From Mediterranea sp. An20 (lineage in GTDB: Bacteria > Bacteroidota > Bacteroidia > Bacteroidales > Bacteroidaceae): a DNA stretch of 64,000 bases. Below are positions 50,074 through 59,651 of this stretch, piece after piece (position 1 is the first letter of the stretch; the number at the start of each line of letters is the position of its first letter). The translations under genes were made by a program, and so were the position numbers. The notes under the pieces are model-generated. The model had not been told where the DNA came from, made no database searches, and saw nothing but the letters and a program-made list of their open reading frames with translations. The stretch covers positions 1-64,000 of the forward strand of contig NZ_NFJV01000009.1 of NCBI RefSeq assembly GCF_002160055.1, given 5' to 3'.

Positions 50074-51096
50074 ATGAAGAAATTCCTTTTTTTGATTCTG
50101 ACAGTCTGCCTCGCTTCTTTTTCGGTGATGGGGCAGGAGCGTGCTAAAGACAGGCACGAACTGTATAGTGTGGCATTTTATAACTTGGAGAATCTCTTTG
50201 ACACCATTCACGACGAAGGCAAGAATGACTATGATTTCTTGCCCGACGGCCGTTATGCCTGGGGTACGAAGAAGTATGAAGCCAAGTTGAAGAACCTGTC
50301 GCGGGTACTTTCCGAACTGTCGCGCGACGAGGTGCCGCAAGGGCCTGCCTGCATCGGTGTGGCCGAGGTGGAGAATGGCCGGGTGCTGGATGACCTGCTG
50401 GCCCAGCCCGCACTTGCCCAATATAAATATGTGCACTACGAAGGACCCGACAAGCGCGGCATTGATTGTGCCTTGCTGTATGACCCGCAACAGTTCACGG
50501 TCCGCCATTCCAAATTGGTGCTGTCCGTTCCTTATCAGGGAGACACCACACACCTGACGCGCGGCTTTCTCGTGGTGGACGGTGAGCTGGCAGGCGACCG
50601 CCTGTGTATCATAGTCAATCACTGGCCTTCGCGGGGGGCCGAGTCGCCCGTTCGGGTGCATGCAGCCCGTCAGGTCAAGGCGTTGAAGGATTCGCTCTTC
50701 CGCGAGAACCGCAAGCTGAAACTCGTTGTGATGGGCGATTTGAACGATGATCCGATGGACGAGAGCTTGCAGACGTTGGGGGCGCGCAAATACCCCAAGC
50801 AGGTGAAAAAGCGTGAGTTTTACAATCCCTGGTGGGAAACCCTGGAAGATGAGGGCATCGGTACGCTCTGTTACCGCGACAAATGGAACCTTTTCGACCA
50901 GATTGTCATCACCCGTCCTCTGCTGAAGGCACGTCGTGGTTTGCGTTACGAAGGGCATGAGGTGTTCCGTCCGGATTACCTTTTCCAGCACGACAGCCCT
51001 TACGAGGGGTATCCCCTGCGCACACACGGAGGCCGCAAGTGGCTGAATGGGTACAGCGACCATCTGCCTACCATCATCTATCTGGAAAAACGTTGA
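50074..51096 (+). CDS. Exported endonuclease/exonuclease/phosphatase-family protein
   Basis: From ATG 50074 the 340-residue protein has a signal peptide ending near SVMGQE. The EEP domain follows, with VAFYNLENLFD (metal Asn and Glu), IGVAEVENG, a VNHWPSR motif, VMGDLNDDP and a terminal SDHLP with the catalytic His. Such enzymes cleave phosphodiesters in nucleic acids or lipids. The periplasmic substrate is unknown. Confidence 0.88.
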   Translation: MKKFLFLILTVCLASFSVMGQERAKDRHELYSVAFYNLENLFDTIHDEGKNDYDFLPDGRYAWGTKKYEAKLKNLSRVLSELSRDEVPQGPACIGVAEVENGRVLDDLLAQPALAQYKYVHYEGPDKRGIDCALLYDPQQFTVRHSKLVLSVPYQGDTTHLTRGFLVVDGELAGDRLCIIVNHWPSRGAESPVRVHAARQVKALKDSLFRENRKLKLVVMGDLNDDPMDESLQTLGARKYPKQVKKREFYNPWWETLEDEGIGTLCYRDKWNLFDQIVITRPLLKARRGLRYEGHEVFRPDYLFQHDSPYEGYPLRTHGGRKWLNGYSDHLPTIIYLEKR

Positions 51097-51152
51097 TGGG
51101 AGGGAACCGAAAATAAATCTCCAGTCTTTTGCTTGCCTGTTTTCGGGAGTCT

Positions 51153-51195
51153 GCTTCCTGTACCTTAGGAAACCAATGGCTAAGGTACAGGAAGC
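51153..51195. repeat. Perfect 16-bp inverted repeat with 11-nt loop
   Basis: GCTTCCTGTACCTTAG (51153-51168) and CTAAGGTACAGGAAGC (51180-51195) flank an 11-nt loop and no T-run follows. The plan is the same as at 23963-24003. It lies 56 bp after the exported phosphatase gene. Confidence 0.85.
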
Positions 51196-51508
51196 GCGCT
51201 TTCAAGCCATAAGCACCAGCCTTCTTATATATAAGAAACAAACTGTTGATTTTTAAGTTGATATACGGGAGCCTCAATATGCTTCATTTTCAACGTGGCA
51301 GCCCCGCAGTGGAGCAGCCGTTGGTCCGTATGCGTGTGCAGGTCGTTGTTTGTCTGCCGGTTTACGGGTTCTTCCATCGGCTACCTGGACCATTTGAGTT
51401 TAGTATGAAACTGTTAAAGAATACTTTCTGCCTTTAAATTGTCTGCAAATATCACCGGAATATAAATATTTTATGCCCCTACTCCTTTCTGTATTGCGGG
51501 AGAATGAT

Positions 51509-51516
51509 TACTTTTG
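51509..51516 (+). promoter_or_regulatory. -7 box TACTTTTG of fba
   Basis: TACTTTTG matches TAnnTTTG and lies 38 bp before the ATG. Confidence 0.6.
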
Positions 51517-51554
51517 CATAGAATTTTATTCACTAACAATAAATTTAAAACAAC

Positions 51555-52559
51555 ATGGTTAATTACAAAGATTTAGGTCTCGTAAACACCAGAGAGATGT
51601 TTGCGCGTGCCATCAAGGGCGGTTATGCCATCCCGGCATTCAACTTCAACAACATGGAGCAGTTGCAGGCCATCATCAAGGCTTCTTCTGAAGAGAAGAG
51701 CCCGGTTATCCTGCAAGTTTCCAAGGGTGCCCGTAACTATGCAAACCAGACTTTGCTGCGTTACATGGCTGAAGGTGCTGTTCAGTATGCCAAGGAACTG
51801 GGATGCGAACATCCGGAAATTGTTCTGCATCTGGACCACGGCGACAGCTTTGAACTGTGCAAGTCTTGCGTAGACATGGGCTTCTCTTCGGTGATGATCG
51901 ACGGTTCTCATCTGCCTTATGAAGAGAACGTGGCTCTGACGAAGAAAGTCGTTGAATATGCTCACCAGTATGATGTAACTGTTGAAGGCGAACTGGGCGT
52001 ATTGGCTGGTGTGGAAGACGAGGTTTGTGCCGAACACCATACTTATACGAACCCCGAAGAAGTAATTGATTTCGCTACCCGTACAGGCTGCGATAGCTTG
52101 GCTATCTCTATCGGTACTTCTCACGGTGCTTACAAGTTCAAACCCGAACAGTGCCACGTTGACCCCGCTACGGGCCGTCTGGTTCCTCCTCCCTTGGCAT
52201 TCGATGTATTGGATGCTGTGATGGAGAAATTGCCGGGCTTCCCCATTGTGCTGCACGGTTCTTCTTCCGTTCCTCAGGAATATGTAGACATGATCAACAA
52301 GTTTGGCGGCAATCTGGAAGCTGCTATCGGTATCCCCGAAGACGAGTTGCGTAAGGCTGCCAAGTCTGCTGTCTGCAAGATCAACATCGACTCCGACTCT
52401 CGTCTGGCTATGACGGCTGCTATCCGCAAGGTATTTGCTGAGAAGCCTGCTGAGTTCGACCCCCGCAAGTACCTGGGTCCGGCTCGTGACGAAATGGAGA
52501 AGCTGTATAAGCATAAAATCATCAACGTGCTTGGTTCTAACGGCAAGCTGGCTCAGTAA
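51555..52559 (+). CDS. fba: Class II fructose-bisphosphate aldolase
   Basis: The 334-residue zinc aldolase has AIPAFNFNNMEQLQAI near residue 25, HLDHGDSFELC with zinc His and Asp near residue 95, GELGVLAGVED, and a HGSSSVP zinc-site motif near residue 235. It splits fructose 1,6-bisphosphate in glycolysis and works in reverse in gluconeogenesis. Codon use is biased toward common codons, as expected for a highly expressed gene. Confidence 0.95.
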   Translation: MVNYKDLGLVNTREMFARAIKGGYAIPAFNFNNMEQLQAIIKASSEEKSPVILQVSKGARNYANQTLLRYMAEGAVQYAKELGCEHPEIVLHLDHGDSFELCKSCVDMGFSSVMIDGSHLPYEENVALTKKVVEYAHQYDVTVEGELGVLAGVEDEVCAEHHTYTNPEEVIDFATRTGCDSLAISIGTSHGAYKFKPEQCHVDPATGRLVPPPLAFDVLDAVMEKLPGFPIVLHGSSSVPQEYVDMINKFGGNLEAAIGIPEDELRKAAKSAVCKINIDSDSRLAMTAAIRKVFAEKPAEFDPRKYLGPARDEMEKLYKHKIINVLGSNGKLAQ

Positions 52560-52592
52560 TCGGTTGATTGCTTAGCTGCAAAATATAGGGGG

Positions 52593-52627
52593 AAGGCGTA
52601 CTGCTATGAGTGGTACGCCTTTCTTTT
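52593..52627 (+). terminator. Terminator of fba
   Basis: AAGGCGTAC (52593-52601) pairs with GTACGCCTT (52613-52621), followed by TCTTTT. Confidence 0.82.
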
Positions 52628-52645
52628 ATATGGTAGGATTACCCG

Positions 52646-52729
52646 GGCTAAAATAAAGGTTTACGCGGCTAAAATGAAGGTTTACGCAGCTAATGTGAAG
52701 GTTTACGCGGCTGAACTGAAGGATGGGCG
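52646..52729. repeat. Four tandem 21-bp repeats, family A, inverted relative to 36452-36514
   Basis: Units start at 52646, 52667, 52688 and 52709. The first three share GCTAAxxTxAAGGTTTACGC and the fourth is degraded. The core AAATGAAGGTTTA also occurs as the reverse complement at 36452-36514. The array lies just after the fba terminator, between fba and the convergent GH84 gene. Confidence 0.88.
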
Positions 52730-52855
52730 GTAAGGTTCTGTCTGCCCTTGCCGTTGTGCAGAAGATGGGTAACAAGAAAGGTGCAGATGGACATCCCTGT
52801 ATCGGTCTGTGCCACCTGCACCTTGATTTCGCTTTGGGTTTCTGAATGGATGAGC

Positions 52856-54655
52856 TTACTTGGATGCCGCTTCCAGCAATCCGTCGAAAGCAGGCAGCAG
52901 GTATGTGCCGCCGCATTTCACTCCGGGCTGGCTGGCTTTTTCATTCAGGTGTTTGCCCGTTTGTTCCAGCCAGATGCGTTGGGTACGGGCCTGCTCTAAG
53001 GCACATTTCACGCATTGTTTTCCGTCCTGCTTCACTTCCAGGACATGCAGCACGCTTTGGCCGTACAGACCCAGTTGCTTGAAGTAGATGAGCCACGGGG
53101 CCATTTCTTCTGTCAGTGCCGGGTTCTCATCGGTGGCAATCAGCTTGTCTGCCGCCTCACAAATCTTTTCGCACTCTTTCTTTACCTGGTCGAAAGCCGC
53201 TTTGTCTATCTGTCCGTTTTTCTTATAGGTTTGGCAGAGGGCATCGAGAGCGGGACGGATGTTCTGCGACTCTTCGCGGCGGAATTTGTGGTTATTCTTT
53301 CCCAGGTCCGAACTGTGGATGGCGAAGGTTTCCAGATAGTCAGCATGTTTGGGCATGAGGACACGCAGGGCCTGGTGCCAGGATGCCTGGCTGTCGTAGT
53401 CTTCTAAATTCCATGTATAGTCGGCTACGCTATAGAGGGAAATCTTAGATGCTTCGGCATGCTCCATGGGGTTGGAGACGAAAGCGGTCATGTCATCTTT
53501 GATGTCTGTACCGTTGCCGTAGGTGGGACCCATAAGGATGTGGTCCTGCACATAGTCCGATACGGGATAATTCCACCAGATGTATGCTTTGCGCCGGATG
53601 AGCGGGTTGATGAATTCCATAGACTGTTTGTCGATGTTGGCCACCACGCGGTCGCCCGTCCACATTATCTGGATATCCGGGTTCAGCTTTTCGCCCAGTG
53701 TGGTCAGGTAGCCGCCTTCTACGTTGGTCCACGACTTGTTGTATTCCGTGGGACACATGATGAGGGGCGACACGTCGCCTTTCGTTTGTATGAAGTGCTC
53801 GTCGATATAATTCAGCAGTTCGGCTTGTTTGTCGGCTTTAGTGCCTTCGCCGCTGATGTCGTCGAAGAAGACGGCAAAGCCGCGCACTCCCAGGTCGTAC
53901 ATGCTCTCGAACTTCTTCAGCAGCAGGTCGCGGTCTTCATCGTTCCACTTGATGTCCTGCCCCGGGTGGATGGCCCAGTAGAAGATGACATTGTTCTGCT
54001 TGGCGCGTTCCACCAATTCCTGCAATTGCTTCGCTTCTTTCTCCGGATAAGGTTTGCGCCAGTTCGGCGTACTGTGATACGGGTCGTCCTTGGGACCGTA
54101 TATATAGACGTTCATCTTGTTGCGTCCGTAGAAGTCCAGCTGGCTCAGTCGTGCCTCATGGCTCCAGGGCTGGCCGTAGAAACCTTCCACCACGCCGCGG
54201 TAGGGGATGTCCGGATAGTCGGTAATCTCCACCTGGGGGAGCTTGTCCAGCGTGAGCAGTTGCGCCAGTGTCTGTACGCCGTAGTAGGCACCCCGTGCGT
54301 CAGTTCCGGCAATGACAATGCCTTTCTTGTCAATCTTCAGGTAATATCCTTCGGCTGTTTCGGGGATGTAGCGGTTGTATTTCTTCACTGTCTTGTCGCC
54401 TTTAATGCCGAGGCTGATGCGGAAGGATGCTTTGGAGGTAGACTCCGGCAGCAGATGGCGGAGCAGGACAGAAGCCGGTGCCAAAGCTTCGTCGGCTTCT
54501 GTTTGTAACTGGTATTGTGCAGGCAGGGCAATGCTGTCTTCCTGCACCGAATAGGTTTGCGGAGTGGGGCTAAGGCGGAATTCCTGTGCGTGGAGCGTGT
54601 TGCCCAGTGTAAGCAACCCCAGCAAACCGGAAACTAATAAGATGTTTTTTCTCAT
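52856..54655 (-). CDS. GH84 family beta-N-acetylhexosaminidase (O-GlcNAcase-like)
   Basis: From ATG 54655 this has 599 residues with a signal peptide ending LHAQE. An N-terminal GH20b-like domain (about 24-140) precedes the GH84 barrel with YRGVVEGFYGQPWS and the paired catalytic aspartates Asp265-Asp266 in VFFDDISGEG. A helical C-terminal domain follows. The mechanism is substrate-assisted removal of beta-linked GlcNAc, probably from host or microbial glycans. It is shorter than the 737-residue B. thetaiotaomicron enzyme. Confidence 0.93.
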   Translation of the reverse strand: MRKNILLVSGLLGLLTLGNTLHAQEFRLSPTPQTYSVQEDSIALPAQYQLQTEADEALAPASVLLRHLLPESTSKASFRISLGIKGDKTVKKYNRYIPETAEGYYLKIDKKGIVIAGTDARGAYYGVQTLAQLLTLDKLPQVEITDYPDIPYRGVVEGFYGQPWSHEARLSQLDFYGRNKMNVYIYGPKDDPYHSTPNWRKPYPEKEAKQLQELVERAKQNNVIFYWAIHPGQDIKWNDEDRDLLLKKFESMYDLGVRGFAVFFDDISGEGTKADKQAELLNYIDEHFIQTKGDVSPLIMCPTEYNKSWTNVEGGYLTTLGEKLNPDIQIMWTGDRVVANIDKQSMEFINPLIRRKAYIWWNYPVSDYVQDHILMGPTYGNGTDIKDDMTAFVSNPMEHAEASKISLYSVADYTWNLEDYDSQASWHQALRVLMPKHADYLETFAIHSSDLGKNNHKFRREESQNIRPALDALCQTYKKNGQIDKAAFDQVKKECEKICEAADKLIATDENPALTEEMAPWLIYFKQLGLYGQSVLHVLEVKQDGKQCVKCALEQARTQRIWLEQTGKHLNEKASQPGVKCGGTYLLPAFDGLLEAASK

Positions 54656-54700
54656 AAATGTAGTTTTTATGGGTGATAGATGTAAAATCAGAAACAATCA

Positions 54701-54769
54701 GGCGCGGATTTCACGGATTTAGCGGATAATGTTCATCCTGTTATCCGTGTGTTCCGTGCAATCCGCGCC
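54701..54769. repeat. Long imperfect inverted repeat after the methylmalonyl-CoA decarboxylase operon
   Basis: GGCGCGGATT, CACGGA and CGGATAA on the left pair with TTATCCG, TCCGTG and AATCCGCGCC on the right around an 11-nt loop, giving 23 paired bases over a 69-nt hairpin. It lies between oadB and the GH84 gene and probably marks the end of the operon. No long T-run follows. Confidence 0.75.
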
Positions 54770-54795
54770 TTTGGGAATAATCAATGTTCAAGGAC

Positions 54796-55956
54796 TTAAA
54801 TCAGGAAGCCCAGCAAGATACCGGCGGCAATGGCCGAACCGATGACGCCTGCCACGTTCGGACCCATGGCGTGCATCAGCAGATAGTTGGTCGGGTCATA
54901 TTCCAAACCGACAATCTGCGAGATACGTGCCGAGTCGGGCACTGCCGATACGCCTGCATTACCGATAAGCGGGTTAATCTTGTTGTCTTTCTTCAGGAAG
55001 AGGTTGAATATCTTCACAAAGAGCACACCCGAAGCCGTGGCGATGAAGAACGAGATGGCACCCAAGAAGAAAATCCACAACGAATCGGTAGTCAGGAATT
55101 CCGAAGCCTGCGTCGAAGCACCTACCGTCAGTCCCAGCAGGATGGTGATGGTGTCGATCAGCGGACCACTGGCAGTGTTGGCCAGACGGCGTGTCACGCC
55201 ACTCTCCTTCAGCAGGTTGCCGAAGAACAGCATTCCCAGCAGCGGCAGGCCGGAAGGTACGAGGAAGCACGTCAGCAGCAGACCCACGATGGGGAAGATA
55301 ACCTTCTCCGTATGCGAAACCACGCGGGGCGGCTTCATGCGGATGAGGCGTTCCTTCTTCGTTGTCAGCAGACGCATGACGGGCGGTTGGATAACCGGCA
55401 CCAAGGCCATGTATGAATAGGCTGATACGGCGATGGCACCCATCAGGTTCGGTGCCAGCTTGGACGACAGGAAGATGGCGGTAGGACCGTCGGCACCGCC
55501 AATGATACCGATGGCTGCTGCCTGCATCGGGTCGAACCCGACGGCCAAGGCAATCATGTAGGCACCGAAGATGCCGAATTGGGCAGCCGCTCCGATAAGC
55601 ATCAGCTTGGGGTTGGAAATGAGCGCCGAAAAGTCCGTCATGGCTCCGATGCCCAAGAAGATGAGCGGCGGATACCAGCCAGAGGTGACACCCTGATACA
55701 GAATGTTAAGCACAGACCCTTGTTCGTAGATGCCGACCTGTAGTCCGGCTTCCATGTTGAAGGGAATATTGCCGACCAGAATGCCGAATCCGATAGGAAT
55801 CAGCAGCATGGGTTCAAATTCCTTGGCAATGGCCAGGTAGATGAAGAACAGGCCTACTACCAACATGATGAGATGACCCACCGTCGCGTTGGCAAAGCCT
55901 GTGAATGCCCAAAAGTCGGACAGATTGTTTCCTAAAAAGTTAATAAACTCTCCCAT
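54796..55956 (-). CDS. oadB: Sodium ion-translocating decarboxylase beta subunit (OadB/MmdB)
   Basis: The 386-residue membrane protein has about nine to eleven helices and the OadB signatures GIGAMTDFSALISNP, IGIIGGADGPTAIF with the sodium-site Asp, and NAGVSAVPDSAR. It decarboxylates the carboxybiotin carrier and exports Na+. Neighbouring genes indicate methylmalonyl-CoA as the substrate of the complex. It lies 2 bp after the biotin-carrier gene. Confidence 0.94.
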   Translation of the reverse strand: MGEFINFLGNNLSDFWAFTGFANATVGHLIMLVVGLFFIYLAIAKEFEPMLLIPIGFGILVGNIPFNMEAGLQVGIYEQGSVLNILYQGVTSGWYPPLIFLGIGAMTDFSALISNPKLMLIGAAAQFGIFGAYMIALAVGFDPMQAAAIGIIGGADGPTAIFLSSKLAPNLMGAIAVSAYSYMALVPVIQPPVMRLLTTKKERLIRMKPPRVVSHTEKVIFPIVGLLLTCFLVPSGLPLLGMLFFGNLLKESGVTRRLANTASGPLIDTITILLGLTVGASTQASEFLTTDSLWIFFLGAISFFIATASGVLFVKIFNLFLKKDNKINPLIGNAGVSAVPDSARISQIVGLEYDPTNYLLMHAMGPNVAGVIGSAIAAGILLGFLI

Positions 55957-55958
55957 AA

Positions 55959-56399
55959 TTATTCAAGGATTACGAGGTCAGTACCTTCAAGCACGGAGTC
56001 TCCCTGCTTGACATTGATGGCGGTCACTTTTCCGTCGCGGTCGGCGTTGATGCTGTTTTCCATCTTCATGGCTTCCAGGATGATTACCGTCTGTCCTTTC
56101 TTTACCACATCGCCTACGTTTACCTTGATTTCCAAGATAACACCGGGCAGCGGTGACTTCACGCCCGATTTGCCGGCCGATGCAGCTGCCGGTTTCGACA
56201 CCTGGGTGGTTTGGGCGGCAGGTGTGGTGGACGGTTGGCGCACTACTGGTTTCACAACGACAGGCTTGGGTTCCGGTGCCTTCTCCATTTCCACTTTATA
56301 GTGGGTACCGTTCACTTCTATGTCGGCAATGTTGTCCTCTATGTTTCCAACGGTTACCTTGTAGATATTTCCGTTGATTTTGTATTTATACTCTTTCAT
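55959..56399 (-). CDS. Biotin carrier subunit of the decarboxylase
   Basis: The 146-residue protein has an N-terminal part typical of carboxyltransferase-linked carriers, a Pro/Ala-rich linker (40-75) and a biotinyl domain with EAMKMEN, in which Lys112 is biotinylated. It shuttles CO2 from the carboxyltransferase to OadB. Confidence 0.93.
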   Translation of the reverse strand: MKEYKYKINGNIYKVTVGNIEDNIADIEVNGTHYKVEMEKAPEPKPVVVKPVVRQPSTTPAAQTTQVSKPAAASAGKSGVKSPLPGVILEIKVNVGDVVKKGQTVIILEAMKMENSINADRDGKVTAINVKQGDSVLEGTDLVILE

Positions 56400-56433
56400 C
56401 GTTTATCTGTTGTTTAAAGGTGTTAGACTGACT

Positions 56434-57363
56434 TTACTTTTTGTGCGGCGTCTCGCGCAGCGTGTAGATTTTCGAACTCCACGGCGAGTAGCTTCTCTTG
56501 ACGCGGGTGATGGTAAGCACGGTTTCCTCCACATCGTGCACGTCGTTCTGCATTTCGTGCAGAGCCATGGCAATGGCGGCATATACTTCGCCCGGTGCAT
56601 GTCCCAGCATCTTTTCCTTGGCTTCTTCGCGGTCGGTGACGCCTTTCACCTTCATGGCGCGGGTCGTACGTATGCGTACCGATGCCTTGCCGATGAACTT
56701 GAAGGAAATGTACAGCAGAATAAGTCCGACGAATACCACCAGCATGGCAGTGACAGACATGCCGATACCGATGCTGTCGTGCAATTCGAACTTGTCCATC
56801 TTCACGTTCTTGTCCAGTGTCTTGTTATTGGTGCTGGGCGTCACGTATTTGTCGGTCGATTCATCTTTCACTTCCCACTGGGCAGCTGCATCGTCCACGC
56901 GGGCATAGGAGTAGTCGGCTTTCAGCAATCCGGCCGGAATAGTAATCTGGTCGAGCAGTTTGCGGCCTGAGTCATACAGACCGATCCAGTTCTCTTTGTC
57001 AGTTTCCAGCAGGAAATTGGTATGGAAAGTACCGCGGTTGGGCTTGTTGTCGGCCCAGAACAGGGCGTGCTGGCGTGGGGCCACTTTGGTTTGCACATCC
57101 CCTTTCGGAATGAAATATACGGCTGTGTCACCCGCTTCGCTGCTGTGCTTCAGGTAGCATCCGGCCAAGTCGGCTGTGCCGTATGATTTATTGAATATCT
57201 CAATCCATGCGCTATGTACACCGTAGTCATCCTGAAAGTTGGTCTCGTTGTCCACCAGCACCTCGTTCAGCAGCAGTTTGCTCTCCGAGTCTTGTCCGCA
57301 CGAAGAGAAAAACCCCAGTGTCAGCAGCAGGGAAAAGAATATTCCTGTATGAAACTTTTTCAT
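56434..57363 (-). CDS. OadG-type gamma subunit with N-terminal lipoprotein and lamin-tail domain
   Basis: From ATG 57363 this has about 309 residues; ATGs at 57366 and 57372 are also possible. It starts with a lipoprotein-like signal (FFSSCGQD), then a lamin-tail-like beta domain (LLLNEVLVDNETNFQDDYGVHSAWIEIFN). One membrane helix near residue 215 (GMSVTAMLVVFVGLILLYISF) and an OadG-like cytoplasmic tail follow. The membrane part matches the small gamma subunit that anchors the decarboxylase. The exported domain is an unusual addition whose role is unknown. Confidence 0.82.
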   Translation of the reverse strand: MKKFHTGIFFSLLLTLGFFSSCGQDSESKLLLNEVLVDNETNFQDDYGVHSAWIEIFNKSYGTADLAGCYLKHSSEAGDTAVYFIPKGDVQTKVAPRQHALFWADNKPNRGTFHTNFLLETDKENWIGLYDSGRKLLDQITIPAGLLKADYSYARVDDAAAQWEVKDESTDKYVTPSTNNKTLDKNVKMDKFELHDSIGIGMSVTAMLVVFVGLILLYISFKFIGKASVRIRTTRAMKVKGVTDREEAKEKMLGHAPGEVYAAIAMALHEMQNDVHDVEETVLTITRVKRSYSPWSSKIYTLRETPHKK

Positions 57364-57387
57364 CATAATCATCTGTTTAAAGTTTAT

Positions 57388-58941
57388 TTAAAGAGGAATA
57401 TTGCCGTGCTTCTTGGCGGGATTGGTCAGCTTCTTGGTCTGCAACTGTTGCAGGGCACGGATGATGCGGAATCGTGTGTTGCGCGGTTCGATGACATCGT
57501 CGATATATCCATACTTGGCTGCATTATACGGGTTGGCAAACAGTTTGGTATATTCAGCCTCTTTCTCGGCCAGGAATTGGGCAGGGTTTTCATGTTCCTT
57601 GGCTTCGCGGGCATAAAGCACCTCTACGGCACCGGCACCACCCATTACTGCGATTTCGGCTGTGGGCCATGCGTAGTTCATATCGCCCCGGAGCTGTTTG
57701 CAGCTCATCACGATGTGCGAACCGCCATAAGACTTGCGCAGCGTTACTGTTACCTTGGGCACTGTAGCTTCACCATAAGCATACAGCAGCTTGGCACCGT
57801 GCAGGATGACGCCGTTGTATTCCTGACCCGTGCCGGGAAGGAAACCGGGAACATCTACCAACGAAACAATGGGGATGTTGAAGGCATCGCAGAAGCGTAC
57901 AAAACGTGCTCCTTTTCGGGAAGCGTTGCTGTCCAATACACCGGCAAGGTATTTGGGTTGGTTGGCCACGATACCCACCGACTGGCCGTTGAAGCGGGCA
58001 AAGCCGATGATGATGTTTTTGGCATAATCCTTCTGCACCTCCAAGAATTCACCGTTGTCGATGATGGCACCGATGACTTCGTACATATCGTAAGGTTTGT
58101 TGGGATTGTCCGGGATGATTTCATTCAGTGAGTCTTCCAGACGGTCGATGGGATCGGTGCAGTCAATGTAAGGAGGCTCTTCCAGATTATTTTGCGGGAT
58201 GTAGCTTAACAGTTTGCGGATAAGCTTGAGCGCATCTTCTTCGGTGGCAGAAGTAAAATGAGTGACACCGGACTTGCTTGAATGTACGCTGGCACCGCCC
58301 AGATTTTCCTGCGTTACGTCTTCACCGGTTACGGTCTTTACCACCTTTGGTCCAGTGAGGAACATATAAGATGTGCCTTCCATCATCAGGGTGAAGTCTG
58401 TCAGCGCCGGTGAATATACTGCACCACCAGCACAAGGACCAAAGATGCCCGAAATCTGCGGAATGACACCCGAGGCCAGGATGTTGCGCTGGAAAATCTC
58501 CGCATAGCCGGCCAGGGCGTTGATGCCTTCCTGGATACGTGCACCGCCCGAGTCGTTCAGACCGATGACCGGTGCGCCCATCTTCATGGCTTTGTCCATG
58601 ATGTGGCAAATCTTCAGTGACATGGTCTCAGAGAGTGAGCCGGCCGATACCGTGAAGTCTTGTGCAAAGATGTAAACCAGACGGCCGTCGATGGTACCGC
58701 ATCCCGTCACTACACCGTCGCCGGGATAGTGCTTTTTCTCCATGCCGAAGTTGGTGCAGCGGTGTTCTACGAACATGTCCATTTCCTCGAAGCTGCCTTC
58801 GTCCAACAGCATGGCTATACGTTCGCGGGCCGTATATTTACCTTTATCATGTTGCTTGGCAATAGCTTTCTCGCCACCTCCCAATCGTGCTGCTGCACGG
58901 CGGTCGATGAGTTCTTTTATTTTTTCCAGTTGATTGCTCAT
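57388..58941 (-). CDS. mmdA: Acyl-CoA carboxyltransferase (methylmalonyl-CoA decarboxylase alpha subunit)
   Basis: This 517-residue protein of the carboxyltransferase family has two crotonase-like halves, with [13 protein letters not shown] and [17 protein letters not shown] in the first and [17 protein letters not shown] and [11 protein letters not shown] in the second, both oxyanion-hole regions. It transfers CO2 from (S)-methylmalonyl-CoA to biotin, giving propionyl-CoA. A propionyl-CoA carboxylase beta subunit is the alternative name; the OadB/OadG neighbours favour the decarboxylase. Confidence 0.92.
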   Translation of the reverse strand: MSNQLEKIKELIDRRAAARLGGGEKAIAKQHDKGKYTARERIAMLLDEGSFEEMDMFVEHRCTNFGMEKKHYPGDGVVTGCGTIDGRLVYIFAQDFTVSAGSLSETMSLKICHIMDKAMKMGAPVIGLNDSGGARIQEGINALAGYAEIFQRNILASGVIPQISGIFGPCAGGAVYSPALTDFTLMMEGTSYMFLTGPKVVKTVTGEDVTQENLGGASVHSSKSGVTHFTSATEEDALKLIRKLLSYIPQNNLEEPPYIDCTDPIDRLEDSLNEIIPDNPNKPYDMYEVIGAIIDNGEFLEVQKDYAKNIIIGFARFNGQSVGIVANQPKYLAGVLDSNASRKGARFVRFCDAFNIPIVSLVDVPGFLPGTGQEYNGVILHGAKLLYAYGEATVPKVTVTLRKSYGGSHIVMSCKQLRGDMNYAWPTAEIAVMGGAGAVEVLYAREAKEHENPAQFLAEKEAEYTKLFANPYNAAKYGYIDDVIEPRNTRFRIIRALQQLQTKKLTNPAKKHGNIPL

Positions 58942-58994
58942 TTCTGTTTATCTTTAGGTGATTTTATATCTGTTTGGAGATTGTTCCGGAGTGA

Positions 58995-59411
58995 TTATTC
59001 CGGTTTTTCGCAGAGTTCTGTAAGTACGCCCAGCGTGGATTTCGGGTGCAGGAAAGCGATGTTGAGGCCTTCGGCGCCTTTGCGCGGAGCCTTGTCGATG
59101 AGGCGCACGCCTTTTTCTTCGGCGTATGCCAAGGCGTTGGCCACACCGTCTTCAATGGCGAAAGCCAAATGGTGCATGCCTCCCTTGCCGCCGTTCTTTT
59201 CGATGAACTTGGCGATGGTGCTCTCTGGTGAAGTCGGTTCCAGCAGTTCAATCTTTACCTCACCTACTTTCAGGAAAGCGGTTTTCACTTTTTGGTCTTC
59301 TACGGTCTCAATGTTGTAACATTTCAGCCCCAGTACATTTTCGTAATAGGGGAGGGCTTCTTCGATGCTTGTTACGGCAATGCCCAGGTGTTCGATGTGC
59401 GAAATCTTCAT
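58995..59411 (-). CDS. mce: Methylmalonyl-CoA epimerase
   Basis: The 138-residue vicinal-oxygen-chelate protein starts ISHIEHLGIAVTSIEEALPYYE and has the metal-site residues in GGMHHLAFAIED and IAFLHPKS. It interconverts (R)- and (S)-methylmalonyl-CoA between the mutase and the decarboxylase. It is the first gene of the propionate operon. Confidence 0.94.
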   Translation of the reverse strand: MKISHIEHLGIAVTSIEEALPYYENVLGLKCYNIETVEDQKVKTAFLKVGEVKIELLEPTSPESTIAKFIEKNGGKGGMHHLAFAIEDGVANALAYAEEKGVRLIDKAPRKGAEGLNIAFLHPKSTLGVLTELCEKPE

Positions 59412-59446
59412 AATGGTAATTGTTTATTGTATTTTTTCCTTTGCTA

Positions 59447-59454
59447 TAAAGGTA
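59447..59454 (-). promoter_or_regulatory. Possible -7 box TACCTTTA of the methylmalonyl-CoA operon
   Basis: The minus strand reads TACCTTTA, one mismatch from TAnnTTTG, 36 bp before mce. A downstream stem GGGTG/CACCC followed by seven T residues on the plus strand (59610-59632) has no gene to serve. The rest of the 240-bp gap shows nothing clear. Confidence 0.35.
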
Positions 59455-59651
59455 TAAAGTCCCACAAAGAAAAGAATTTCTTGCAAGATAACGAAATATT
59501 TCCGCAAATAATTGTTGGTAGCAGAAGGTTTGAAAAGACTTTTGTTTCCCAAATGTCAGCTCGGGTTTTCAAAAAAGGCACTTTAGCGGGCTGAGGAGAG
59601 AACCTTCCGGGTGGTATCACCCCCTTTTTTTGTCCGGCAGTAGCCTTGGGA

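Larger units (their letters stand above)
51097..51554. other. 458-bp gene-free region before fba
   Basis: It holds a perfect 16-bp inverted repeat (51153-51195), one lone TATATATAAG unit like the array at 45351-45428 (about 51226-51239), and the fba promoter at 51509-51516. Short frames here have no recognisable features. Confidence 0.6.

Noticed and set aside
52626..52916. Minus-strand 96-residue frame with VNLHFSR-like repeats
   Set aside because: The repeated peptide is only the translation of the 21-bp DNA repeat; the frame runs into the GH84 gene and has no other protein features.
53459..54508. Long + strand frame of 349 residues
   Set aside because: It is the antisense shadow of the GH84 gene, which has clear catalytic motifs.
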